Shown one piece after another: positions 21,961-31,165 of a stretch of DNA of 64,000 nucleotides. The DNA lies in the NCBI GenBank assembly GCA_900095095.1, contig FMBT01000393.1, positions 1-64,000 on the forward strand. Reading direction: 5' to 3'. Positions within the stretch are counted from its first letter, which is position 1; every line of letters starts with the position of its first letter. The notes under the pieces are model-generated. The model was not told where the DNA came from and ran no database searches. It worked only from the letters and a program-made list of their open reading frames with translations. A program made the translations under genes and the position numbers. This stretch comes from Fragilariopsis cylindrus CCMP1102 (taxonomy: Eukaryota; Bacillariophyta; Bacillariophyceae; Bacillariales; Bacillariaceae).

Positions 21961-24801
21961 TCATATTATTTCATTCCCCCATGGACTTATATTTCGTTTG
22001 TCTTCATTTTCGTCGCGATCGTTTCCTGGCTTTTTAAAACTGTCCCCACTTTCGTTGCTGTTACTGCTGTTCCCATTCCTATTCGAAGAGACAGGATCCT
22101 CGTAATCCATAAAGAGAATATCCTTCACCAGACTAGAATGACTCATATTGCTTAATCTTTGTTTGGTGATTTCATCGATATTATCATCATCATGATAACT
22201 ATCAACGGATCTTCCCTCCTCCCCTCCTCGAACGTTAACACCATTCGCAAGTGATCCAATGTATGCTCCGTGCCATCCTCCAGTCGCTGCTTGTTTTACA
22301 TCAATATCCTCTAGATCAAAATTTTGGAGGTAACTGAAGACCAAAGCCCGTTCGGTCGCTTGTTTCTCTTTCTTTTTAGATAAAATAAAATAGAACCCCG
22401 AAGAAGCAACAGCAGCGACGAGACCGATACTAACCAAAAGGAAAATCATATGACCGCGTTCTGCAGTAATAGTAGGATTAGAATTGGAACCTTCAGTAGT
22501 AGTGTCACTACCAATAGGCTTGCCATCAGGTGTTGTCTGGTCGATGTTGTTGTTATTGTCGTTGCCGTCGCCCTCTGACATACCGTCCGTTTTACCGTCA
22601 ACCTTTACAGGGCTCGATAATTTCACCAATGAGGACATCGCAGAGTTATCGATTCCTGTTGATTCAGTTGTTGTTGGAATATTCCCGTGAGCGTCTACTT
22701 CTACAACAAAAATCTCTTTTTCTTGCTCGGAGACAGAATATAGATGATTTGTCGTATCTCCCATTAGCAACACGCCCTTTTCTCCACCCAGAACGACCAA
22801 TCCACTACCACCATACGCTAGTCGATCATTTCCGGACGTACCCAATTGTTTCGCCCATGCGACTGCTCCATCCGACGTACGGAGTCGTATCAAAACGACA
22901 TCATCTCTAAGTAATGATGTAGTATGACCGACAAGTTTTCCACCATTTTCTACAATCCCGGCAACGAACATCCCATCATTGGATTCGGGATCGACTCCAC
23001 ATCCCAATAGACGAGCATCTGTTGTACTTTCGAATGTTTGTTGCCAAATAGTTTCCAAGGTCGATGCCTTCAATTTGGCAACGAAGGGGGTGTCGATAGT
23101 TTGACGTTTTACACCATCATCGTTGTCGCCAATAGTGTCGTCAATAGTGTCAACAAGAGTGGGAGGGAAAGTGAAAGTGGGGGCAAAAGTGGGAGCAAAA
23201 GTGGGGGCTGGGATTTGGATTTCTACTTCTTCTTCTTGTTGTCGTCGTCGTCGTCGTCGTCGAGATGAATCATCGTCGTTCACCATACGGCTATAACTAC
23301 CAACAATGTAAATTGAATCTTCGCTGTTGGTACCCTCACATACAGCCTCGATGTAGGTATCTTCTAATGGTAATTCGTTGTTGTCTTCGTTTTCGTCTTC
23401 GTTATTATATTGTTTTGGATTTAAAACAAATCTTCGTGATGAAACAAGATCACCTGTATCAGACTCTAATTTTGTAATAAACCCTGCAATAACATTATAT
23501 CCGGTATCATAATCAAATTCCGGTACACCAAAAGCTGGACCGGAACCTAGAGTCGATCCAACAACATACAATGCATGATTTTTTTTATTGTCGTCGTCAT
23601 TATTATCATCTTGTTGTTGACGAGACATAATCTGATTCACTGTTACTCCGACACTACTACGTTTACTTGATGATTTTTCTGTTGATGTTACTTCACGTTT
23701 AATACCAAATGGTTTTCTCCATTGTGGTTCAGCGCTTGAAAATTCTGTTGCTAATCGTATCGATTCTATAGTCATAGAAAAATTATTTCCAAATTTTAAT
23801 AATCCACCACCAGGTGTTAGATTTGGTGGTTCTTGTGATGATGTACTACTACTACCACCATTATTATCATCAATGACATTATCAGCGTTATTATCAGCGT
23901 TATTACCATTATATTTATTATTATTATGATGAGGACTACTCCCTGACAATGTATTCCTATATTTGGATTTTGTTGATTCTGATTCGGATGTCATAGTTGC
24001 AATAAAGACACGATTTGTACGTATTGGATCATTTGTTATGGAACGTGGAATTGTTATTGGTGATGTTTGATACATCAATACTGATCGATCAGGATAATAG
24101 GAACTTGTTTGTCCATCTGTATTATACTGTACATCAATTAATCCACCATACTGAATTGATTTTCTACTACCTTCCACCCGTTGGTCCGTTAATAATCCAT
24201 CTGGTCCTTCTGATATACTTAACATTAATGCATTACCTGGTCGAGAGGATGACATATTAGCATTAGCATCTTTACGGTATGTAATTGTTTGACATATTGC
24301 TGGTTCATCATTAAATACTTGTTTTGATAAAAATTCTAAATGTGTTGGATGATGTTGCTGTTGCTGTTCTTCTTCTTGATTATTATTATTACTGGTATTT
24401 TCTACTGCTGCTGCTGCTGCTGCTTCAACTCGTTTTAAAACTCCCACAAAACATGAATTGGTACCAACTTGTCCCGTTACGTAAACGATTTGTCGTCGTG
24501 AATCATAAGTCATTCCACCTGCAAACGATATATCTCCAAAATTTGTTTGTACTCCTGCACTTGTACTTCTACTACTACTACTACTACTACTACTCGTATC
24601 TGTATCTGTATCAGCCGATTCTACTGGCAGTAGATGATTACTCACAAACAGATACATCATCATAGTTATTATTATTATTATCATCGAAGTGAAAGTCAAT
24701 TTTGGTGTTGATGATCTTCGTCTTCGTCTTCCGTTACTGGGGAATGATAATCGATAGCATTTTTTACTCATCGTAATAGTAGTTGTTGTTGTTGTCATCA
24801 T
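21961..24801 (-). CDS. Large type I membrane protein with beta-propeller-like ectodomain
   Basis: Single ORF of 946 residues. It has a basic start, then a signal segment (MIIIIITMMMYLFVSNHLLP) and a long ectodomain. Repeating blades such as NFGDISFAGGMTYDSRRQ, YVTGQVG, FVAGIVE and VVLGGEKGVLLMGDT resemble SBBP/PQQ-type propeller repeats, in which a strand ends in a G(N)..GG turn. A Pro/Thr stalk (APTFAPTFAPTF) at about residue 540 and an Asn-rich segment interrupt it. Near residue 800 a transmembrane helix (IFLLVSIGLVAAVASSGFYF) precedes a 120-residue acidic cytosolic tail. It is probably a plasma-membrane or cell-wall-facing protein. Function and ligand are unknown. It converges on the deaminase gene with only about 106 bases between stops. 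Confidence 0.72.
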   Translation of the reverse strand: MMTTTTTTITMSKKCYRLSFPSNGRRRRRSSTPKLTFTSMIIIIITMMMYLFVSNHLLPVESADTDTDTSSSSSSSSRSTSAGVQTNFGDISFAGGMTYDSRRQIVYVTGQVGTNSCFVGVLKRVEAAAAAAVENTSNNNNQEEEQQQQHHPTHLEFLSKQVFNDEPAICQTITYRKDANANMSSSRPGNALMLSISEGPDGLLTDQRVEGSRKSIQYGGLIDVQYNTDGQTSSYYPDRSVLMYQTSPITIPRSITNDPIRTNRVFIATMTSESESTKSKYRNTLSGSSPHHNNNKYNGNNADNNADNVIDDNNGGSSSTSSQEPPNLTPGGGLLKFGNNFSMTIESIRLATEFSSAEPQWRKPFGIKREVTSTEKSSSKRSSVGVTVNQIMSRQQQDDNNDDDNKKNHALYVVGSTLGSGPAFGVPEFDYDTGYNVIAGFITKLESDTGDLVSSRRFVLNPKQYNNEDENEDNNELPLEDTYIEAVCEGTNSEDSIYIVGSYSRMVNDDDSSRRRRRRRQQEEEVEIQIPAPTFAPTFAPTFTFPPTLVDTIDDTIGDNDDGVKRQTIDTPFVAKLKASTLETIWQQTFESTTDARLLGCGVDPESNDGMFVAGIVENGGKLVGHTTSLLRDDVVLIRLRTSDGAVAWAKQLGTSGNDRLAYGGSGLVVLGGEKGVLLMGDTTNHLYSVSEQEKEIFVVEVDAHGNIPTTTESTGIDNSAMSSLVKLSSPVKVDGKTDGMSEGDGNDNNNNIDQTTPDGKPIGSDTTTEGSNSNPTITAERGHMIFLLVSIGLVAAVASSGFYFILSKKKEKQATERALVFSYLQNFDLEDIDVKQAATGGWHGAYIGSLANGVNVRGGEEGRSVDSYHDDDNIDEITKQRLSNMSHSSLVKDILFMDYEDPVSSNRNGNSSNSNESGDSFKKPGNDRDENEDKRNISPWGNEII

Positions 24802-25475
24802 AGCTAGTCTAGGACAGGGTCGATCTATTCTATATAGTCAAATACTGTAGATATGGTATATACTTGTAACCAGCTACTCCTACTCCTGATTTAATACAAT
24901 GTACAAATGTTTTCCTATCTAGCTCTATTCAATAGATGCCGAGTGCCAAGGTATGATATCTATGTACTTCATGTTATGTAATTTTCATTTTCATTCGACA
25001 CATAAATAAATCATCTCTGTACAGTATTCGTTCGTACAAAATGAAAAATTTCTGTCGAATACTATTTGTTTACACGATTGGGATACAAAAGAGCTTTGTT
25101 AAATTTGGGGAGGGGAGGTGTATGTTTTTTTCATCGCATATTCTACCGGACCGGTAGAGGTTGTCGTCTAACACAACACAACCACAACAACACAACAACA
25201 CTCACAAAAACAGTATTCTCACAAAAACAAAAACAATCACACAATATTTCCTCTATATCTACATCTCTTTTGTTGGAACCTGACACAACATCATCGGTGG
25301 TGTTGTCCGTTAGTTTGAAAACAGTTGGTTGTTTGTGTAAGGACAGTATCATGATGCATAATACTGAAGCTATTTTTCTTCTTTTTCCGAATCGAATCGA
25401 ACACAACCACAACAACAACAACTAATAATAATAACAACACAACAACGCAACAACAACAACAACAACAACAACAAC
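24802..25475. other. Intergenic, ending in (CAA)n leader
   Basis: Upstream of the propeller gene and of a small plus-strand ORF. It contains ACAAC/CAA-rich stretches at 25165-25215 and 25400-25475. No other feature recognised. Confidence 0.5.
25443..25475. repeat. (CAA)n microsatellite directly before an ATG
   Basis: About ten CAA triplets end right at the ATG at 25476. CAA-rich leaders are unstructured and can favour translation; here that is only a suggestion. Confidence 0.7.
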
Positions 25476-25655
25476 ATGTCATATGACAGAGCTGAGTTTG
25501 CTAGCAGCAAATTCGTGAATGCTATTGGGGATAAGAAGGATGTACAGTTTGCTGGAAAGGATCTTCGATCGTTCCGCACATCTCCCAACAATCTCCATGG
25601 CGCGTCATATGATGAAGTCATAAGTTATTACTACTACTATTTAGAAAAAGAGTGA
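25476..25655 (+). CDS. Possible small protein of 59 residues
   Basis: ATG at 25476 follows an unstructured CAA-rich leader. It opens a frame with ordinary soluble-protein composition (MSYDRAEFASSKFVNAIGDK, later DLRSFRTSPNNLHGASYDEV) up to a TGA at 25653-25655. It is below usual ORF cut-offs. No family is recognised. It could instead be the first exon of a gene or a fragment; no clear donor site was found. Confidence 0.35.
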   Translation: MSYDRAEFASSKFVNAIGDKKDVQFAGKDLRSFRTSPNNLHGASYDEVISYYYYYLEKE

Positions 25656-26195
25656 GGAATCCCATGGTCAGTTTCCTTCTTCTTCTTCTTAACTTCAATA
25701 TCGATCGATCGCTTGTGGCACATAACTTTTCGAACAGTATGTGCCTCCGGGTTACGATTGGGACCATTGAGTCAAAGATATGTTTAACCTTATCCTGTTA
25801 GTAGACAAAAAATTCAAGGTTTTTGCTGAATAACACGAATGCGATGATTCTTAAAAACAAATGGGGTTTTGATTGAATTTTATGTTAATAAGTACTACTG
25901 TATGTGATTATAGATAATGAATCGATACTTTATGTACTGGACTTGTTGCTTGTTGTGATTGCAAATACGGTATGATCCATTGCGTTGATTCACCTCCCCA
26001 TAATATAGATTGATATAGATCGGATCCATTTTGTCAAATTCGTTGTCGTCCCAGTAATATAGATCACAGATACTGTACTTGTTGCTTGTCGTGCATGTGG
26101 TGATGGCAAATACAGTACTTACAGTATCTATTCGGATCGGTTTGTTCAATCGGATCCGTTGATTGAATTCATTAGATTCCCTGTATTAATATAGA
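25656..26195. other. Intergenic, nothing recognised
   Basis: Contains a loosely repeated ATATAGAT / GTACTTGTTGCTTG motif (25935-25955 and 26065-26090), indicating an old duplication. The minus-strand ORF at 25895-26149 lies inside it and is not supported. Confidence 0.5.
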
Positions 26196-28492
26196 TCAGT
26201 GTTGTGAGATCTCTTTTGCAAATTTACGAATCATCTGCTCACATTTCCCGTCCACACCTCCATTGTCATCTCTTTCTCTTCTGATTACATCATATGGTAG
26301 AACAAAATCAGTCACTATTGTGAATAAACCTTCTTGAGAGTTGTGGTTGCAGAGACCAGCATGTGCCATCAGTATCAACAATTCTCCTTTCTTAATTTCA
26401 ATCAAAAACTCCTTCCCATCACTTTCCCTGAACCAATTGAAGAAACCACCATCAGTTTTTTCCAAGACCCTGGCAGCGAGGAAAGATGACTTAGGTATGC
26501 CAGGCTTGTTAATGAGGTTTTTGAATTTGCCGTCTCTGTGCTTTCCCCCGGGTCCTTTGTACTTCTGCACTTTGAGATTATCTGTGTAGGCTGGTGTCTC
26601 TCCAAATTTACCACTTTTAGATACCTTAATACGGTGTGCCAACCGAGGTCCTAACTTTTCTGGCTTAATGATATGTCCTTTCTTCCCTACTATTTGCACA
26701 GTAGACGTGGGACTACCAGGAGTACTAAACTCTGATATTTCGATTGATTTCAATTCGCCTGTTAGAATATCAGATGTAGCTTCAGGATAAATCTTCTTCA
26801 ACTTGTAGATTCCATGGGAACTGAGATCAGTTCCATCTTCATCAATTACTCTTGTTAAACCACCTGTTTCCTCCTCAGAGACCAGCATATCAGTTCTGAA
26901 CTTATTTATTTCATTCACCTCGTGATCATCGCAAATTTTGAATGTTTTGCCATCAGGGTTTAGTACGGTAAGCATGTTCTTGTCAGCTCGTACTTTGCCT
27001 TGTTCCTAGGAAATAATAACAACAACAACAACAACAACAACAGCAACAACAACAACAAAAGAATAGAATACAGTACACTGGTTAGAGGACAATAGAATAC
27101 GATACACATGGAGTCGACGTCGTACAATAGAATACGATACACATGGAGTCGACGTCGTACAATAGAATACGATACATATGGCATCGACAACGTTGACGAC
27201 GTCGACGACGACGACGTCGACGACGACAATCTTACCTTTTTATTTCCTTCTTGTAGTGCCTTCCGATCTGCAGTTTCTTTTGCTTTTTTTGTTTTCTTCT
27301 GTTCTTGTAATTGTCTCTCTTTTTCTCCTGCTCGTATCTTTCTGTTTGATTCTGCTATCTTGTCGACCCAGACTTTCTTTTCATTATCTATCTTTCTTTT
27401 CTTGGCTTCTTTCTTGTCATCTCGTAGTGTCTTTTCTTCTTCTTGTAGTGCCTTCCGATCTGCAGTTTCTTTTGCTTTTTTTGTTTTCTTCTGTTCTTGT
27501 AATTGTCACTCTTTTTCTCCTGCTCGTATCTTTCTGTTTGATTCTGCTATCTTGTCGACCCAGACTTTCTTTTCATTATCTAGTATCTTTCTTTTCTTGG
27601 CTTCTTTCTTGTCATCTCGTAGTGTCTTTTCTTCTTCTCGTAGTGTCTTTTTGTCATCTCGTAGTGTCTTTTCTTCTTCTATCTTTCTTTTCTTCTCTTC
27701 TGCCTCTTTAAAAAGTATCTTTATATTCTTCTCTCCTCTTAAAAAACCAGCAGCAAGAGCAGCAGCAAAGTTTTCATCTGCTGTTTTCTTATCCTTCCGC
27801 TCCACCACTTTTTCCTCAGCTGTTTTCTTATCCTTCCGCTCCACCACTTTTTTCCGAATCTTGTCCGCGTCTTGTCGCCAACTGAATATCGTTGTGTGAG
27901 GGATTTCAAACTCTCTCGCTATATCACACAATTGTGTGCCGGGACGAGTTTCAAGTGCTAATAGAACTTGAATCTTTGTCTCGTCTGAGTATCGTTGTTT
28001 TCTTTTCTTCTTGGGAGTAGAAGCAGTCGCTTGACCTGTAGCAATGATGTTGGCGTTGGTGGTGGTAGTAGTAGTAGTTTCATTTGATGCCTTGGGGATG
28101 TCATCAGATAATCGTTTCTTGTTGTTGCTGTTGAACGGCGCCTTTCGCTCCATCGATTCGATAAATGCGTCTTTTGTTTGTCTCACCATAGGCTTCACCG
28201 TCGTCGCCTTCTTCTTCTTCGTCGTCGTCGTGATGATATCAGCATCATTACTTCCTGTTGCTGGTGTTAAGCTCCTGATGGATGAGGACAGAATGTCGTT
28301 GTCGTCGCGACGAATCTTACGAGTATCAAGCTGGTCCAGATCATGTTGTTGTTGCTGCTGATTACCATCCAATCTAGCTAAAGGACTGCGGCTGCGAAGA
28401 GTCTTTCTTTTCTGTTCTTCTGTTAGTCTATGTGCGTTACATCGCCCACCTTGGCGGGCAACCTTATCACAGTCTTGTGATTGTGGCGTCAT
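26196..28492 (-). CDS. Helix-turn-helix, coiled-coil protein with in-frame TGA
   Basis: Exon 1 runs from 28492 to 27236 and exon 2 from 27005 to 26196, phase 0 across GTAAGA..CCTAG, giving about 688 codons. Residues about 165-215 (YSDETKIQVLLAL, CDIAREFEIPHTTIFSWR) form a CENP-B/Psq-type helix-turn-helix, as in transposase-derived DNA-binding proteins. A highly charged Lys/Glu coiled coil follows. A C-terminal domain in exon 2 (KYKGPGGKHRDGKF, IEIKKGELLILMAHAGLC) is not recognised. The reading frame is open over both exons except for one TGA at 27508-27506. It lies in one copy of a 192-base tandem duplication; the other copy has AGA there. The gene may be truncated at residue 328, pseudogenised, or polymorphic. 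Confidence 0.7.
27086..27200. repeat. 35-bp minisatellite inside the intron
   Basis: The unit ACAATAGAATACGATACACA plus TGGAGTCGACGTCGT occurs about three times (partial copy near 27089, full copies near 27124 and 27159), followed by GACGAC trinucleotide repeats. It fills most of the 230-nt intron of the HTH gene. Confidence 0.85.
27247..27635. repeat. 192-bp in-frame tandem duplication in coiled coil
   Basis: CTTCTTGTAGTGCCTTCCGA starts at 27247 and again at 27439. The two 64-codon copies differ by one base (AGA versus TGA on the coding strand) and one three-base indel (an extra Leu in KKRKILDNEKK). The near identity shows a very recent event or strong homogenisation. Confidence 0.9.
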
Positions 28493-29305
28493 GCTGCCGT
28501 TGTTGTTGTGTTGTGGTGTCGTCGCCTTCTTCTTCTTTGTCGACGTCTTTTGGTTCGAATGAATAGAAGAAGAAGAAGCAAGAAGCAGCGTTTACTCAAG
28601 AAGAGAAAGTGTTTGCTACTCGCGTACCGCCTAGCGCTAGCGCTACTGTGCTTATTATTTCAATCATTTTTTTCAATTGTTTTTCTCACTGTTTTTCTCA
28701 CCGATGATCGATCATTGATCATCGATGACGTACAATCCATGACTCGAATTCATGGGACTGATTTTTGCTCGGTATACTATAGTGTACTAGTGACTAAGTA
28801 AGGCCAGGCTCAGAGCTACTGTACTATACTGTACTGTTGCCTACAGTAGCTACCACTTGTGTGTGTTGTATCTTGATTTGTACTGTTAATGTTTTTAGTA
28901 GAAGAAAAAATAAGAGGAGCTTAACTTTTATCCTTTGAAGTGTACCGGTACGTGTACAATATTATTATTACTTAATGTCGATGAAGTGAACGGGACGGAG
29001 TAGTACAATAATGAGGACGATTCGATTATTCTCACTTCTTGTATTGAAAACATTACTGCGGTTCGCATCTCGCTCGCCATGATTGGCATTCTAAATGAGC
29101 ATACTTCGAAAGTAATGTACAGCGATACAGAAAAGTGTAGTAACCACAATACTGTACTAGGTCCTAGTAAATAGAGAGCATAACGTAATGTGGCTGAACC
29201 ACAAATACTGGTATCATTACGGGAAGAAGAAAGAGCGTTTTGGTGTGGATTAAATCCATTGTTATTGGATCAATCGATCGATCGACGGGGGGAAAGTAAC
29301 ATATC
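28493..29305. other. Intergenic between divergent genes
   Basis: No coding signal beyond chance ORFs. It contains a small inverted repeat CGATGATC..GATCATCG at about 28701-28724 and several GTACTGTA-type short repeats at 28810-28860. Upstream control regions of the HTH and GT31 genes must lie here. Confidence 0.55.
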
Positions 29306-30979
29306 ATGAGGAGTGATAATAGTACAAGTACTGGAAACGGTATCGATAGACGAAGCAACACAGCAAGCATATATACCGGGATCGGTATCAACATCGATAA
29401 CAGAAGGAATAGAATTTTAGGAAACGGTGGTATCGGTCGGAATCGTTTTTTCTCTATTGTATTTTGTGTTACATCAGTTTTTTTTGTACAACGACAACTT
29501 CTTATACTGATGAAATATAATAATGATGTTAAATATGGCGACTACAACAATGATAAGATGAAGAATGAAAGAATGATGAATAAACCAACAGCGGTAATTA
29601 AATATCATAATCATAATCAAGATCGTAATAATGTATTGGATGTAAATAATTCTTTATTACTTGCAGCTCGGCCTCATCCGATATCACCATATTATCCATT
29701 ACCAACTATCGGTATCCACCATGTTGATACTATCGATACCGATATCGATATCGGTATAGATGATGTCAACAATAAAACTATTATCAATGTAACATCAATA
29801 ATCGCTGATAGTAACAATAAAACTGTCAGCAGGAACAGTAGCAGTAGCAGTAAAATTAATAATCTTGTCGTTATGGTTATGACCAGGAATGATTCATTCG
29901 AACGACGTCAAACAATCCGTTCGACTTGGGCTAAAACTGCAGTGAAGAAGAAGATGGAGATGACGAAGAAGAAGAAGAAACAACAGCAACCATCTTCTTC
30001 TTCTTTGGATAGTAATAATAATAATACATATTCCGATAAAAACAAGAACAACATCAACGATATCAACAATGAATCACGGCAACCACTTGTTTATTTCGTT
30101 GTTGGTGATTTTTGCAAAATTCCACCAAAGTATCGTGGAAAGGATGGTGGTGAGAATCCACTTTGTAAGGTCCGAGATGGTGAATTAGATCCATTCCTAT
30201 ATTCAATAGAACAAGAAAAGTATATACATGATTATATTATACCAAATGAAAATAAATTACGGAATGAACAAAATATATATGGTGATATATTAATAATGGA
30301 TGGACCAGAAGTATATAGTAATTTACCAAAGAAATTAAAAGCAGCATATACATTTGTTGATCGATATTTACCAAAATCAATACGTTATATTGCAAAGGTT
30401 GATGATGATGTATTTGTTCGTCTTAATAAATTCCAGAATTATATTGATGTAACATTTGAAGATAATAACAATAACGATCCACTACAACAACAACAACAAC
30501 AACAACCACCAATCGTTGCTGGTGATATCCGATCAGGATTACGTGCTGCAACGGGTGGGAAATGGAAAGAGGTTAGTCAATTTAAACAATCTGGTTTCTA
30601 TCCGACATTTCCCATAGGTAGTGCTGGATATTTAGTTTCGCGACCAATAGCAGAATATATATCACAATATCAAGATTCATTATTTGATTATCAAGGGGAG
30701 GATGCTTCATTAGGTATATGGGTAAATACAATGAATAAAAATCGTGGTAATACTAATGGGGGTAGTGGTGCCAAGAACGTACACAAGCAGCAGCAGCAGC
30801 AGCAGCAGCGGATACAATACACAAAGATAGATGGTATGAAAAGAACATATGTTGAAGAAGGATATTGTAAAGATCAGAGTGTATTAGTTGCAGGACATGA
30901 TTTTAATGATACCCTTCTAAAGAAATGCCAATTATTTTGGGATAATGAAGAAAAACAGAAACAGAAACAAAGGCAATAG
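29306..30979 (+). CDS. GT31-family beta-1,3-galactosyltransferase-like enzyme
   Basis: Single exon, 557 residues, a type II Golgi membrane protein. A short N-terminal tail leads to one transmembrane helix (FFSIVFCVTSVFFV, about 49-62). A low-complexity stem follows, and then the catalytic domain from about residue 190. GT31 motifs are clear: RRQTIRSTWAK, YGDILIMDGPEVYSNLPKK, the metal-binding KVDDDVFVR, FPIGSAGYLVS, and the acidic GEDASLGIW. It would transfer a hexose (Gal or GlcNAc) from a UDP sugar to a glycoprotein or polysaccharide. Poly-Asn and poly-Gln inserts interrupt the domain between conserved blocks, not within them. Confidence 0.9.
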   Translation: MRSDNSTSTGNGIDRRSNTASIYTGIGINIDNRRNRILGNGGIGRNRFFSIVFCVTSVFFVQRQLLILMKYNNDVKYGDYNNDKMKNERMMNKPTAVIKYHNHNQDRNNVLDVNNSLLLAARPHPISPYYPLPTIGIHHVDTIDTDIDIGIDDVNNKTIINVTSIIADSNNKTVSRNSSSSSKINNLVVMVMTRNDSFERRQTIRSTWAKTAVKKKMEMTKKKKKQQQPSSSSLDSNNNNTYSDKNKNNINDINNESRQPLVYFVVGDFCKIPPKYRGKDGGENPLCKVRDGELDPFLYSIEQEKYIHDYIIPNENKLRNEQNIYGDILIMDGPEVYSNLPKKLKAAYTFVDRYLPKSIRYIAKVDDDVFVRLNKFQNYIDVTFEDNNNNDPLQQQQQQQPPIVAGDIRSGLRAATGGKWKEVSQFKQSGFYPTFPIGSAGYLVSRPIAEYISQYQDSLFDYQGEDASLGIWVNTMNKNRGNTNGGSGAKNVHKQQQQQQQRIQYTKIDGMKRTYVEEGYCKDQSVLVAGHDFNDTLLKKCQLFWDNEEKQKQKQRQ

Positions 30980-31165
30980 GTATGCATAACAACATAACAA
31001 TAGTGTAATAATATAGTATAATATAATGGGACAAATTCAACAGGCTTCAAATCAAGTTTTGAGATACGTAAATATATATTATTATTATGATCTAATTATT
31101 ATTTTGAGTATTATTAAATGATGCGTAGAGCTCGATGTATATAGCCTAATCTTACGTTCCAATCT

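Noticed and set aside
27506-27508. Selenocysteine reading of the in-frame TGA
   Set aside because: The other repeat copy has AGA (Arg) in a charged coiled coil, so Sec has no chemical logic; no SECIS structure was identified.
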